From JBBSGD01 sp038254435 (lineage in GTDB: Bacteria; Actinomycetota; CADDZG01; WHSQ01): a stretch of 21,158 bases of DNA. How positions within the stretch are numbered: the stretch's first letter is position 1; each line of letters opens with the position of its first letter. The translations under genes and the position numbers were made by a program. Positions 8,854 to 15,362 of this stretch are shown here, piece by piece. The notes under the pieces are model-generated. The model searched no databases and had not been told where the DNA came from. It saw nothing but the letters and a program-made list of their open reading frames with translations. The stretch covers positions 1-21,158 of the forward strand of contig JBBSGD010000034.1 of the NCBI GenBank assembly GCA_038254435.1, given 5' to 3'.

Positions 8854-9219
8854 CTACGAGGCTTTCTCCAGCGACTTGCGGGCGGTCTCGGCCAGCGACT
8901 GAAAGGTGCCTGGGTCGTTTACGGCAAGCTCCGCAAGCATCTTGCGGTCGAGGTCGATGTCTGCGCTGCGCAGCCCCGCCATGAACCGGCTGTAGGACAA
9001 GCCGTTCTGACGGGCGGCGGCGTTGATGCGCGCGATCCACAAGCGCCTGAACTCGCCTTTGCGGGCACGCCGGTCGCGGTACGCGTACACGCCCGAGTGC
9101 AGCACCTGCTCGCGCGCGGCCCGGTAGTGCTTGCCGCGCGCCGAGTAGTAGCCCTTGGCCTGCTTGAGAACTTCACGCCGCTTCTTGCGGCCTGCGACGC
9201 TGCGCTTCACCCGTGGCAT
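8854..9219 (-). CDS. rplT: 50S ribosomal protein L20
   Basis: A primary 23S-rRNA-binding assembly protein, 121 aa, the usual length. The N-terminus carries the long basic segment VAGRKKRREVLKQAKGYYSA, and the RRLWIARINAAARQNG motif follows. The ATG has a strong SD (AAGGAGGG) immediately upstream. It is the third gene of the infC-rpmI-rplT cluster; in Bacillus and E. coli this protein represses its own operon by binding leader or intergenic RNA, so the structured leader before infC and the hairpin just upstream of this gene are possible sites of such control. Confidence 0.97.
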   Translation of the reverse strand: MPRVKRSVAGRKKRREVLKQAKGYYSARGKHYRAAREQVLHSGVYAYRDRRARKGEFRRLWIARINAAARQNGLSYSRFMAGLRSADIDLDRKMLAELAVNDPGTFQSLAETARKSLEKAS

Positions 9220-9264
9220 GGGTCCCTCCTTGACGGATACACGACAAAGTCTTTCCTTCGCTTG

Positions 9265-9284
9265 CCGCCGCCCGCTTGCGGCGG
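9265..9284 (-). repeat. GC-rich hairpin between rpmI and rplT
   Basis: In the 84-nt rpmI-rplT spacer, the arms at 9265-9271 and 9278-9284 are exact inverted repeats (7 bp, all G/C) around a 6-nt loop. No T-run follows on the minus strand, so it is not a standard terminator. It could slow ribosomes or RNase, act in L20 feedback, or terminate weakly. Only the structure is seen; the role is inference. Confidence 0.6.
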
Positions 9285-9303
9285 CGGGTTTCGCCTGAGC
9301 CCG

Positions 9304-9498
9304 TCAGCGGCCGAGCAGGCGCCTGATGCTCTTGGCATCGTGATCCGACACCTCGGCCGGAGACGTCAGCCGGCGCTTGCGTCGAGCCGACTTCTTTCCG
9401 AGAATGTGGTTGGCATTCGCCTTGCGGCGCCGGATCTTGCCGGTGGGCGACACCTCGAACCTCTTGGCCGCTCCGCGATGACTCTTCATCTTTGGCAC
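9304..9498 (-). CDS. rpmI: 50S ribosomal protein L35
   Basis: A small basic large-subunit protein (64 aa) with the family start PKMKSHRGAAKRF and the ending KSIRRLLGR. The start is a GTG with an ideal SD (AAGGAGG, 8 nt upstream) that lies inside the last codons of infC; only 4 nt separate the infC stop from this start. A nearby ATG is out of frame. The infC-rpmI-rplT order is almost universal in bacteria. Confidence 0.96.
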   Translation of the reverse strand: MPKMKSHRGAAKRFEVSPTGKIRRRKANANHILGKKSARRKRRLTSPAEVSDHDAKSIRRLLGR

Positions 9499-9502
9499 GC
9501 CA

Positions 9503-10168
9503 TCAACCTCCTTCGGCCCTTGTCACCTTGGGAGGCTTCGGCCGGGCCGGCGCCGCCTCCGGTTTCCCGGTCTCTTTCTTCGTTTGCGAGCCCCGAGCGG
9601 ACTGCGACGCGCGTTTGGGCGGGCCTAGCGACTCGCTTGTTCGCGAAGGTGCAGCGTCCTTGTGGGGGCCCAGCACCATCGTCATGTTGCGCCCGTCGAG
9701 CTTGGGCGGCGTGTCCACCTTTGCGAGCTCCACGACATCCTCGGAGAGGCGGTCCAGAAGGCGCCGGCCGAGCTCTGCATGAAGTGTCTCGCGGCCCCTG
9801 AACATGATTGTGACCTTGACCTTTGCTCCCTGCTTGAGGAACCGGATGACGTGGCCCCGCTTCGTCTCGTAATCGTGACGGTCGATCTTCGGCCGCATCT
9901 TCATCTCCTTGACGACCACGAGCGACTGCTTCTTCCGAGCCTCTTTCTTGCGGACGGCCTGCTCGTACTTGTACTTGCCGTAGTCCATGATCCGGCAGAC
10001 CGGGGGGTCTGCCTGGGGAGCTACCTCGACGAGATCGAGATCTTGCTCCTCGGCCATCGCAAGCGCAGCTCCCGTCTCGAGAATGCCCACCTGCGATCCG
10101 TCCGCACCGACGACGCGCACCCGCGGAATGCGGATCCGGTCGTTGATCCTCAGCTCCTGCTGTGCGAT
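9503..10168 (-). CDS. infC: Translation initiation factor IF-3 (ATC start)
   Basis: IF3 binds the 30S subunit, blocks early 50S joining and checks the start codon and initiator tRNA. This reading gives 221 aa: N-domain LRINDRIRIPRVRVV, linker with VCRIMDYGKYKYEQ, C-domain with RGHVIRFLKQGAKVKVTIMF. I set the start at the ATC at 10168-10166: an excellent SD (GGAAGGAG, 10175-10182) sits 6 nt upstream, and the residues after it (AQQELRINDR) match the normal IF3 N-terminus. ATT/ATC/ATA starts are a hallmark of infC and allow self-regulation, because IF3 rejects non-canonical starts. The frame stays open to a GTG at 10309, but those 47 codons run through the leader hairpins and are not IF3-like. 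Residues 171-221 are a basic, Pro/Lys/Ser-rich extension beyond the usual IF3 end. Confidence 0.93.
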   Translation of the reverse strand: MAQQELRINDRIRIPRVRVVGADGSQVGILETGAALAMAEEQDLDLVEVAPQADPPVCRIMDYGKYKYEQAVRKKEARKKQSLVVVKEMKMRPKIDRHDYETKRGHVIRFLKQGAKVKVTIMFRGRETLHAELGRRLLDRLSEDVVELAKVDTPPKLDGRNMTMVLGPHKDAAPSRTSESLGPPKRASQSARGSQTKKETGKPEAAPARPKPPKVTRAEGG

Positions 10169-10174
10169 ACGACT

Positions 10175-10182
10175 CTCCTTCC
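10175..10182 (-). promoter_or_regulatory. Shine-Dalgarno sequence that fixes the infC start
   Basis: GGAAGGAG reads on the minus strand with a 6-nt gap to ATC 10168-10166. No ATG, GTG or TTG lies in a suitable position behind it, so it decides the non-canonical start. Confidence 0.85.
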
Positions 10183-10202
10183 AGTTGCCTCGGTTCGTGC
10201 CG

Positions 10203-10235
10203 GCGCAGATGCGTCTGGGACGGGGGCCTCTGCGC
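10203..10235 (-). promoter_or_regulatory. Leader hairpin between the attenuator and the infC SD
   Basis: The arms at 10203-10209 and 10229-10235 pair perfectly over 7 bp (GCGCAGA with TCTGCGC) around a 19-nt loop. It sits just upstream of the infC ribosome-binding site, in untranslated RNA if infC starts at ATC. A role in L20- or IF3-mediated control is possible but is inference. Confidence 0.55.
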
Positions 10236-10236
10236 G

Positions 10237-10272
10237 AAAAAGCCGGCGACGCCAATACAAGACGCCACCGGC
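10237..10272 (-). terminator. Attenuator-like intrinsic terminator in the infC leader
   Basis: On the minus strand the arms at 10262-10272 and 10242-10252 can form an 11-bp stem (8 Watson-Crick pairs and 3 G-U) around a 9-nt loop, followed directly by five T (10241-10237). It lies after the leader promoter and about 55 nt before the infC SD, which is the layout of a transcription attenuator. In Firmicutes this operon is attenuated by L20 binding; whether L20 acts here is inference. Confidence 0.65.
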
Positions 10273-10392
10273 ACGCGGATTTATCTTTGCCCCTGCGCAA
10301 CGGCAACACCAGGACCCCGTCGACTCGGCTAGGGTCGGAGTGGACATCCGACCGGCATCCCGCCGGGGGGTGAGAGGCTCACGGGCCCCTTC

Positions 10393-10421
10393 TTGGCGAC
10401 ACTGTAGCTGGTCATTATACG
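10393..10421. promoter_or_regulatory. Divergent promoter region for infC (-) and the DUF1844-type gene (+)
   Basis: The minus strand has a perfect TATAAT at 10414-10419, placing the infC operon transcript start near 10406 and giving a leader of about 240 nt; no good -35 is seen for it. On the plus strand TTGGCG (10393-10398) and TATACG (10416-10421) are 17 bp apart, a moderate promoter for the gene at 10447. The two -10 elements share the same AT-rich bases. Confidence 0.55.
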
Positions 10422-10446
10422 CTTCTAGCAGGGAGAACCCGGCCCC

Positions 10447-11019
10447 ATGGACGAGCAAGAACGCGAGCGCCCCAGGCCCAGGGTCGTGGACAAGCGAGCG
10501 TCGACCCGCGCCTCGAGCCCGGCCCCGGAGCCGCGTGCGGACGATGATGTCCCGGAGGCTCAGGCAGAACCCGGCCCGGCACCGCAGGAGGAGCCCCCCG
10601 GTCGTGCTCCCAGCGGCCGCGCAGCCGACCCGCGCCCTGCTCTGGGCGACGTCACTTCGCTCGGCGGAACGCCCCCCGCGGGCGAGCACCCCTCCGGCGT
10701 CGAGCAAGGCGCTACTACGGAGGAGCCGTGGACTCCCGAGCAAGAAGCCGAGGCGCGCCGCAGCGCTGCCGAGATGTCTTCGGTACCGAGCCTCGACTGG
10801 GTCGTCAACGTCGCGGTGACACTCGCCAATGTGGCGGGCACCAAGATCGAAAGCGGCAAGGCAGCCGATGCCAAGCTCGCCATCGACGCCCTCGCCGGCA
10901 TCGTGCAGTCGGTGGGGACCGAGATGCCCCAGGTGGAAGGCCCGCTGCGCCAGACCCTCGCCCAGCTCCAAATGGCCTACGTCCAGGCGACGACCACGGG
11001 ATCTCCCACAGGAGCCTGA
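10447..11019 (+). CDS. DUF1844-type small helical protein with a long disordered N-terminus
   Basis: The product is 190 aa. Residues 1-110 are rich in Pro, Glu, Ala and Arg and look disordered. Residues 113-182 form a compact predicted helical unit (LDWVVNVAVTLANVAGTKIE, then KLAIDALAGIVQSV, then LRQTLAQLQMAYVQ), which matches what I know of DUF1844. The function of that family is not known. It is divergent from infC and shares its promoter region. I recall DUF1844 genes next to infC in other actinobacteria, which suggests a link with translation, but this is inference. The ATG start has only a distant purine-rich SD candidate. No enzyme motif, signal peptide or membrane segment is visible. 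Confidence 0.8.
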   Translation: MDEQERERPRPRVVDKRASTRASSPAPEPRADDDVPEAQAEPGPAPQEEPPGRAPSGRAADPRPALGDVTSLGGTPPAGEHPSGVEQGATTEEPWTPEQEAEARRSAAEMSSVPSLDWVVNVAVTLANVAGTKIESGKAADAKLAIDALAGIVQSVGTEMPQVEGPLRQTLAQLQMAYVQATTTGSPTGA

Positions 11020-11090
11020 ACGGCGGCGTGCCACGCGGGGCGCTCACAGCCGGGCGCACGCTCGTCGCGCTGTGTTGCGTTATCCGGGCC

Positions 11091-11109
11091 AAAACGCGCC
11101 GAGTGCGCG
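11091..11109 (-). terminator. Intrinsic terminator after ribH
   Basis: On the minus strand a 5-bp G/C stem (11105-11109 with 11095-11099) with a 5-nt loop is followed by four T (11094-11091), about 40 nt after the ribH stop. The short stem makes it a modest terminator. The rest of the 130-nt spacer between the convergent DUF1844-type and ribH genes holds nothing else I can identify. Confidence 0.55.
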
Positions 11110-11149
11110 GAACTTCCGCTTGGGGGCCATCAAAATCGCAGTTCGCCGG

Positions 11150-11632
11150 CTATCTTTCGTCGCGGGGCTTCGCGACGGAACGCAGCAGGTTGGCCATCTC
11201 GATCGCTGCGAGCGCTGCCTCGGCTCCCTTGTTGCCCGCCTTGCCTCCCGCACGATCGGCCGCCTGGGCGGGGTTCTCGGTGGTCAGCACGCCGAACGTA
11301 ACCGGCACTCCGGTATCGAGGCCTGCTGCGGATATCCCGGTCGCGGCCGCGCCAGCGACGTACTCGAAGTGAGCCGTTTTCCCGCGCACGACACAACCAA
11401 TTGCGATCACCGCGTCTACCTCGCCCGCAGCGGCGAGGGTCTTGCAGGCGAGCGGCAGCTCGAAGGCACCGGGCACCCACGTCAGCGACATACTCCCCTC
11501 GGCGACCCCGTGACGGCGCAGCGCATCGACCGCACCGGCTGCCAGGCTGCGCGACACCGTCTCGTTGAAGCGCGCTGCGACGATAGCGACGCGCAGGCCG
11601 CGCGCCTCGAGTGAACCTTCGTTCACCTGCAT
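11150..11632 (-). CDS. ribH: 6,7-dimethyl-8-ribityllumazine synthase
   Basis: Joins the pyrimidine intermediate with 3,4-dihydroxy-2-butanone 4-phosphate to make lumazine, the penultimate riboflavin step. It usually forms 60-mer or pentameric shells. The 160-aa protein has RFNE, the WVPGAFELP loop, GCVVRGKTAHFEYV with the catalytic His88, and PVTFGVLTTEN, so it looks active. Two starts are possible: a GTG at 11638 overlapping the ribBA stop (GTGA), or the ATG at 11632. I chose the ATG because the SD AGGAGG lies 7 nt before it but only 1 nt before the GTG. It is the last gene of the rib operon, followed by a weak terminator. Confidence 0.95.
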   Translation of the reverse strand: MQVNEGSLEARGLRVAIVAARFNETVSRSLAAGAVDALRRHGVAEGSMSLTWVPGAFELPLACKTLAAAGEVDAVIAIGCVVRGKTAHFEYVAGAAATGISAAGLDTGVPVTFGVLTTENPAQAADRAGGKAGNKGAEAALAAIEMANLLRSVAKPRDER

Positions 11633-11634
11633 CC

Positions 11635-12888
11635 TCACCCCTCCTCGTCGAGCGCCCCAACCGGGGGCGTCTGATCGAGCGCCTCGAAAAGGTGCCCGAG
11701 CTTTTCCTTCTTCGTGGTCAAGTAGCGAAGGTTTTCGGCAGTCGGCTCGCTGAGCAGCGGCACGCGCTCGGTGATGTGCAGTCCATAGCCTTCGAGCCCG
11801 GCGCGCTTGGTGGGGTTGTTGGTCAGGAGTCGCATGGTTGTGACGCCGAGCTCCGCAAGGATCTGAGCGCCGACTCCATAGTCCCGTGCGTCCACCGCGA
11901 GTCCCAGCTCGACGTTTGCCTCGACCGTGTCGCGCCCGGCATCTTGCAGCGCGTAAGCCTCGAGCTTGTGGCGAAGCCCGATTCCGCGTCCCTCGTGCCC
12001 GCGCACGTAAACGAGCACCCCGCAGCCCGCAAGCGCGATCAACCGCATCGCCTCGTCGAGCTGCTCGCCGCAGTCACAGCGGGCGCTTCCCAGGACGTCG
12101 CCCGTGAAGCACTCGGAGTGCACGCGCACAAGAACATCCTGTTGCCCTGCCGGCTCGCCCATGACGAGCGCCATGTGCGTTCGTCCGTCGTGCGACTCGT
12201 ATGCGAGGGCGCGCCACTGCCCGTGCCGGGTTGGTATGCGAGCTTCTGACAGCCGCGTCACGAGCTTCTCGCGCCGGCGCCGGTGCGCTATGAGGTCGGC
12301 AATCGAGACGATCTTGATGCTGTGCTGGGCAGCGAATGTGGCGAGATCGCCAAGGCGCGCCATGCTGCCGTCGTCGTTGACGATCTCGCATACGACCCCG
12401 GCCGGCTGCAGGCCGGCAAGGCGCGCGAGGTCCACCGCAGCTTCTGTGTGCCCGGCTCGCCGCAGCACTCCGCCGGGGCAATAGCGCAGCGGAAAGACGT
12501 GACCGGGACGGGCGAGATCGGCGGGCCGGGCGCCCGGGTCGACAAGCGTCTTGACGGTGAGCGCCCGGTCCGAGGCCGACACTCCCGTCGTCGTGCCCCT
12601 GCGAGCGTCGACGCTGACTGTGAAGGCAGTGCCCATCGCCTCGGAGTTGTCGGGTGACATCAACGGCAGGTGCAGCTCCTCGAGCCGCTCTGCGGTCAGC
12701 GGAACGCAGATGATGCCCGAGCCGTGACGCACCATGAAGCCGGCGTGCCGGGGCGTGAGCTTCTCGGCCGCGACAACGAGATCGCCTTCGTTTTCGCGCC
12801 CCTCATCGTCGACGACGATTACCATCCCGCCGCCGGCGATGTCGCGTACGGCGTCCTCGACGCGCGCGAGCCGTCCCGGCGCGGTCAT
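11635..12888 (-). CDS. ribBA: Bifunctional 3,4-dihydroxy-2-butanone 4-phosphate synthase / GTP cyclohydrolase II
   Basis: A 417-aa fusion catalysing both entry reactions of riboflavin synthesis: Ru5P to dihydroxybutanone phosphate (RibB, residues about 1-205) and GTP to the pyrimidine precursor (RibA, about 206-417). RibB shows DDEGRENEGDL, HGSGIICVPLT, DARRGTTTGVSASDRA and PGHVFPLR. RibA shows the zinc cysteines C260, C271 and C273 in ECFTGDVLGSARCDCG, then RGHEGRGIGL and LLTNNPTKRAGLEGYG. Both halves keep their key residues. The start is the ATG that overlaps the ribE stop (ATGA); a longer open frame upstream is only the shadow of ribE. The nearby rpe can provide the Ru5P substrate. Confidence 0.96.
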   Translation of the reverse strand: MTAPGRLARVEDAVRDIAGGGMVIVVDDEGRENEGDLVVAAEKLTPRHAGFMVRHGSGIICVPLTAERLEELHLPLMSPDNSEAMGTAFTVSVDARRGTTTGVSASDRALTVKTLVDPGARPADLARPGHVFPLRYCPGGVLRRAGHTEAAVDLARLAGLQPAGVVCEIVNDDGSMARLGDLATFAAQHSIKIVSIADLIAHRRRREKLVTRLSEARIPTRHGQWRALAYESHDGRTHMALVMGEPAGQQDVLVRVHSECFTGDVLGSARCDCGEQLDEAMRLIALAGCGVLVYVRGHEGRGIGLRHKLEAYALQDAGRDTVEANVELGLAVDARDYGVGAQILAELGVTTMRLLTNNPTKRAGLEGYGLHITERVPLLSEPTAENLRYLTTKKEKLGHLFEALDQTPPVGALDEEG

Positions 12889-13478
12889 CGGCGCGGGTCC
12901 ACGAGCCGCTCCACATACTTGGCGATCACATCGACCTCTACGTTCACCTTTCCGCCGACACCCAGGCGCGACAACGTGGTCGCCGCCAGGGTGTGCGGGA
13001 TCAGCGCCACCTGAAAGCTGGTCTTTCCGACCTCGACAACGGTGAGCGACACGCCGTCGAGCGTGACCGAGCCCTTGGCTACGAGATAGCGAAGCACGTC
13101 CTCGGGAGCCGACAGCCACACCCTCTTGGCGCCGGCGTCCTCCTCGACGCGCACGGCGCGCGCGACACCATCGACATGACCCTGCACGAGGTGTCCGCCG
13201 AGGCGGTCCTGCAACCGAGCCGGGAGCTCAAGGTTGACCGCCCAGCCGGGTCTTAGGTCTTCGAGGGTCGAGCGAGCTAGCGTCTCGCCCATTGCCTCGA
13301 CCGAGAAGTCACGCCGTGAGGACGCGACTACCGTGAGGCAGACTCCATTGACGGCGACCGAGTCGCCGACAGACAGCTCGCGCGCCATCCCAGGAGCGCG
13401 CACCTGGATCGACAACAGCCCGTCACGCGCCCGCAGGTGCTTTATCTCACCGCGGTCGATGACTATGCCGGTAAACAT
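12885..13478 (-). CDS. ribE: Riboflavin synthase alpha chain
   Basis: Catalyses the dismutation of two lumazine molecules to riboflavin (197 aa; also called ribC in some species). It begins with the family signature MFTGIV and has two lumazine-binding repeats of about 95 residues each: the first with NGVCLTV, the second starting at GGHLVQGHVDG and containing LDGVSLTV. The ATG is 2 nt after the ribD TAG stop; 30 further open codons upstream lack family sequence. The stop overlaps the ribBA start by 4 nt. Confidence 0.96.
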   Translation of the reverse strand: MFTGIVIDRGEIKHLRARDGLLSIQVRAPGMARELSVGDSVAVNGVCLTVVASSRRDFSVEAMGETLARSTLEDLRPGWAVNLELPARLQDRLGGHLVQGHVDGVARAVRVEEDAGAKRVWLSAPEDVLRYLVAKGSVTLDGVSLTVVEVGKTSFQVALIPHTLAATTLSRLGVGGKVNVEVDVIAKYVERLVDPRR

Positions 13479-13480
13479 GC

Positions 13481-14599
13481 CTAGGCGCCTTGCCCGTCGC
13501 GCCCCGCCGCCGGGATAAGGGTCACGAGAACATCCTCGCCGGCCGGCTCGACGTGGATCGTTCGCCACCGAGGCGCGTCGTCGATGCCGGTGACCCCGAT
13601 GGCGCCGATGTCCGACCCGCCGGGCCCGGTCAGCACCGCGCCGTAGTGGAGCTCGAGCCGGTCGACGAGCCCCTCGCCGATGAGAGCGCTCGCGAGCCGC
13701 GCCCCGCCTTCGCAGAACACCTCGGCCATCCCCCTGGCGCCGAGCACGGTTAGGAGCTCACGCAGGTCGACGCCGTGACTGCCTTGGTCGAGCACGATCA
13801 CTTCGGCCCCCGCCTCCTTCCATGCGCTGAGCGTTCCAAGCGGCACCTTGTCGGTAGTAGCCACGACTACCTCATCAGGATCCCCCGCGCCCTCGAACAC
13901 CCGGGCGTCGGACGGAGTCCTGCCCGAGGAGTCAACCACCAGTCGCAGCGGCTGGCGGGGGGCCGCGACGTCCCTAACGGTGAGCGCAGGGTCGTCTGCC
14001 CGCACGGTCCCCGCGCCTACCATCACCGCGCCGGCTTCCAGGCGCCGGGCGTGGGCGACGCGGCGGGCCTCGGGACCAGTTAGCCAGCGCGACGTGCCGT
14101 CGGGAGCCGCAAGTCTGCCGTCGAGGCTCAGAGCCAGCTTGAGAGACAGGAAAGCCCGTCCCGTTGTGCGGTGGTGCAAATAGGCGAGGTTGAGGCGACG
14201 GGACTCCTCGGCCATGCACCCGGTGGCCACGATTATGCCGTTCTCCTCGAGGGTGCGCACGCCCCGCCCGGCGACGCGCTCGTCCGGGTCGAGCGTACCA
14301 ACGACTACCCGGGTGACCCCGGAGCCGGCGATTGCCGGAGCGCACGGTGGGGTGTTGCCGTGGTGCGCACAGGGCTCGAGGGTGACGTAGAGAGTCGCTC
14401 CGTCAAGATCTCGCGACTGGGCGGCGGCAAGGACGAGCGCTTCGGCATGAGGGCTTCCGGGCCCGGCATGACCGGCCTTGGCGAGCACCCGTTTGTCGCG
14501 CGCCAGCACAGCTCCGACGCGCGGGTTCGGCAACGTGCGCGGAGCGGCTCGCGCCTCATCAAGGGCCAGAGCCATGAAGTAGCCGTCGTCGTGCTCCAT
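13481..14599 (-). CDS. ribD: Bifunctional riboflavin deaminase/reductase RibD
   Basis: Carries out the second and third pyrimidine-branch steps (372 aa). The N-terminal cytidine-deaminase-like domain has PNPRVGAV, the zinc ligand/proton donor HAE (H51, E53) and TLEPCAHHGNTPPC (C77, C86). The C-terminal RibD_C reductase domain follows from about residue 150, with RAFLSLKLALSLDGRLA and the NADPH-binding region including CEGGARLASALI. The ATG 14599 gives the usual RibD N-terminus; the frame is open for 51 codons more, but that reads through the riboswitch. The SD GGAGG is only 3 nt from the ATG and lies in a helix that can be closed by upstream leader RNA, so this is the translation step under FMN control. 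Confidence 0.96.
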   Translation of the reverse strand: MEHDDGYFMALALDEARAAPRTLPNPRVGAVLARDKRVLAKAGHAGPGSPHAEALVLAAAQSRDLDGATLYVTLEPCAHHGNTPPCAPAIAGSGVTRVVVGTLDPDERVAGRGVRTLEENGIIVATGCMAEESRRLNLAYLHHRTTGRAFLSLKLALSLDGRLAAPDGTSRWLTGPEARRVAHARRLEAGAVMVGAGTVRADDPALTVRDVAAPRQPLRLVVDSSGRTPSDARVFEGAGDPDEVVVATTDKVPLGTLSAWKEAGAEVIVLDQGSHGVDLRELLTVLGARGMAEVFCEGGARLASALIGEGLVDRLELHYGAVLTGPGGSDIGAIGVTGIDDAPRWRTIHVEPAGEDVLVTLIPAAGRDGQGA

Positions 14600-14602
14600 G
14601 TG

Positions 14603-14649
14603 CCTCCGCTGCTCGAGATCGGGCCTGGCAACGGGGCAAATGCAGCGGA
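14603..14649 (-). promoter_or_regulatory. SD-sequestering helix of the rib leader (riboswitch expression platform)
   Basis: On the minus strand TCCGCTGC (14642-14649) pairs perfectly over 8 bp with GCAGCGGA (14605-14612), which overlaps the ribD SD (GGAGG, 14603-14607). No T-run follows, so control looks translational. That FMN binding favours this helix is inference from known FMN riboswitches. Confidence 0.7.
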
Positions 14650-14697
14650 CGACAAGGCGATGAACGCGAGGCGAGGCTCGGCGCTGATCGCTTATCG

Positions 14698-14851
14698 GCC
14701 TCTTCTCCCATCCGGACTCGCCCCATCCGGCTCGCGCCGGCCTGAAGCTCACCGTCGGTTCCGGAGTTTCGCCGGATCAACCTTCGAGCCGGAGCTCGAG
14801 GGTCGCGGACTATGACCGCCGGTCGGGAATCGCACCCTGCCCCGAAGAGGC
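14698..14851 (-). ncRNA. FMN riboswitch (RFN element)
   Basis: The leader of ribD contains the conserved RFN blocks in order: GGGGCAGGGTG...ATTCCCGACCGGCGGT, then AGTCCGCGA, then ACCGACGGTGA, then GAGTCCGGATGGGAGAAGAGG. The closing P1 helix is a perfect 8 bp: GCCTCTTC (14844-14851) with GAAGAGGC (14698-14705). This RNA binds FMN and turns off the rib operon when flavin is plentiful. It occupies half of the roughly 310-nt space between the response-regulator stop and ribD; the remainder is the promoter and the SD-sequestering platform. Confidence 0.96.
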
Positions 14852-14868
14852 TTGACCTTACCGGGCCG

Positions 14869-14874
14869 AGTATA
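14869..14874 (-). promoter_or_regulatory. Probable -10 box of the rib operon
   Basis: TATACT (5 of 6 consensus bases) lies about 18 nt before the first base of riboswitch P1, so a transcript would start near 14861, just ahead of the aptamer. No clear -35 is visible. It lies between the response-regulator stop and the riboswitch. Confidence 0.5.
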
Positions 14875-14909
14875 GCCCGCATGAGCCAACTGGAACCGGC
14901 GGTCGACTC

Positions 14910-15362
14910 CTACTCCACAAGGCCCTCAGTCGGCGCGGCCGCGTTCTCCTTCTCAGCTCGTGCGTCGTGTGTGCGCCGCAGCATCTCCTTGACGCGCGCC
15001 ACCAGCTCCATCGGGTCGAACGGCTTGATCATGTAGTCGTCGGCGCCCGCCGAGAGTCCCGTTAGCTTGTCCGCCGACAGCGAGCGAGCCGTAAGCATGA
15101 TGATCGACATGTCGCGGGTGTGCGGATCTTTACGCAGCTGCTGGCAGACCTCGAAGCCATCCAGCTTGGGCATCATGACATCGAGCAGCAAGAGATCGGG
15201 TTTGAGGTCGCGCGCGAAGGTGACCGCCTGTTCGCCGTCTTGCGCCGTGGCGACGTCGAGCCCCTCGAGGCGTAGGTTTATCTCGACGAAGCGAACTATG
15301 TCCTCGTCGTCGTCGGCGATCAGGATCAGATCCCTGTCACCCGTTCTCAGAAGTCCTTGCAT
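14910..15362 (-). CDS. Stand-alone response regulator receiver protein
   Basis: A single REC domain (150 aa) with no DNA-binding or enzymatic output. The acidic cluster is at D17-D19, the phospho-acceptor is D61 (LLLLDVMMP), the switch Thr is T91 (LTAR) and the conserved Lys is K113 (IKPF), so it should be phosphorylatable. Residues 131-150 form a short charged tail. It starts at an ATG 26 nt inside the end of rpe in another frame, with only a weak SD, so coupling to rpe translation is likely. It may work as a phosphate carrier or by protein-protein contact. Its kinase is not known from the sequence; the sensor-less kinase in the infC-pheST operon is one candidate. Confidence 0.9.
   Translation of the reverse strand: MQGLLRTGDRDLILIADDDEDIVRFVEINLRLEGLDVATAQDGEQAVTFARDLKPDLLLLDVMMPKLDGFEVCQQLRKDPHTRDMSIIMLTARSLSADKLTGLSAGADDYMIKPFDPMELVARVKEMLRRTHDARAEKENAAAPTEGLVE

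Noticed and set aside
12889..13119. N-terminal extension of ribBA by 77 codons.
   Set aside because: It overlaps the riboflavin synthase gene and has no RibB similarity; ATG 12888 overlaps the ribE stop.
14600..14752. N-terminal extension of ribD by 51 codons.
   Set aside because: It would translate through the FMN riboswitch; the RibD N-terminus is at ATG 14599.
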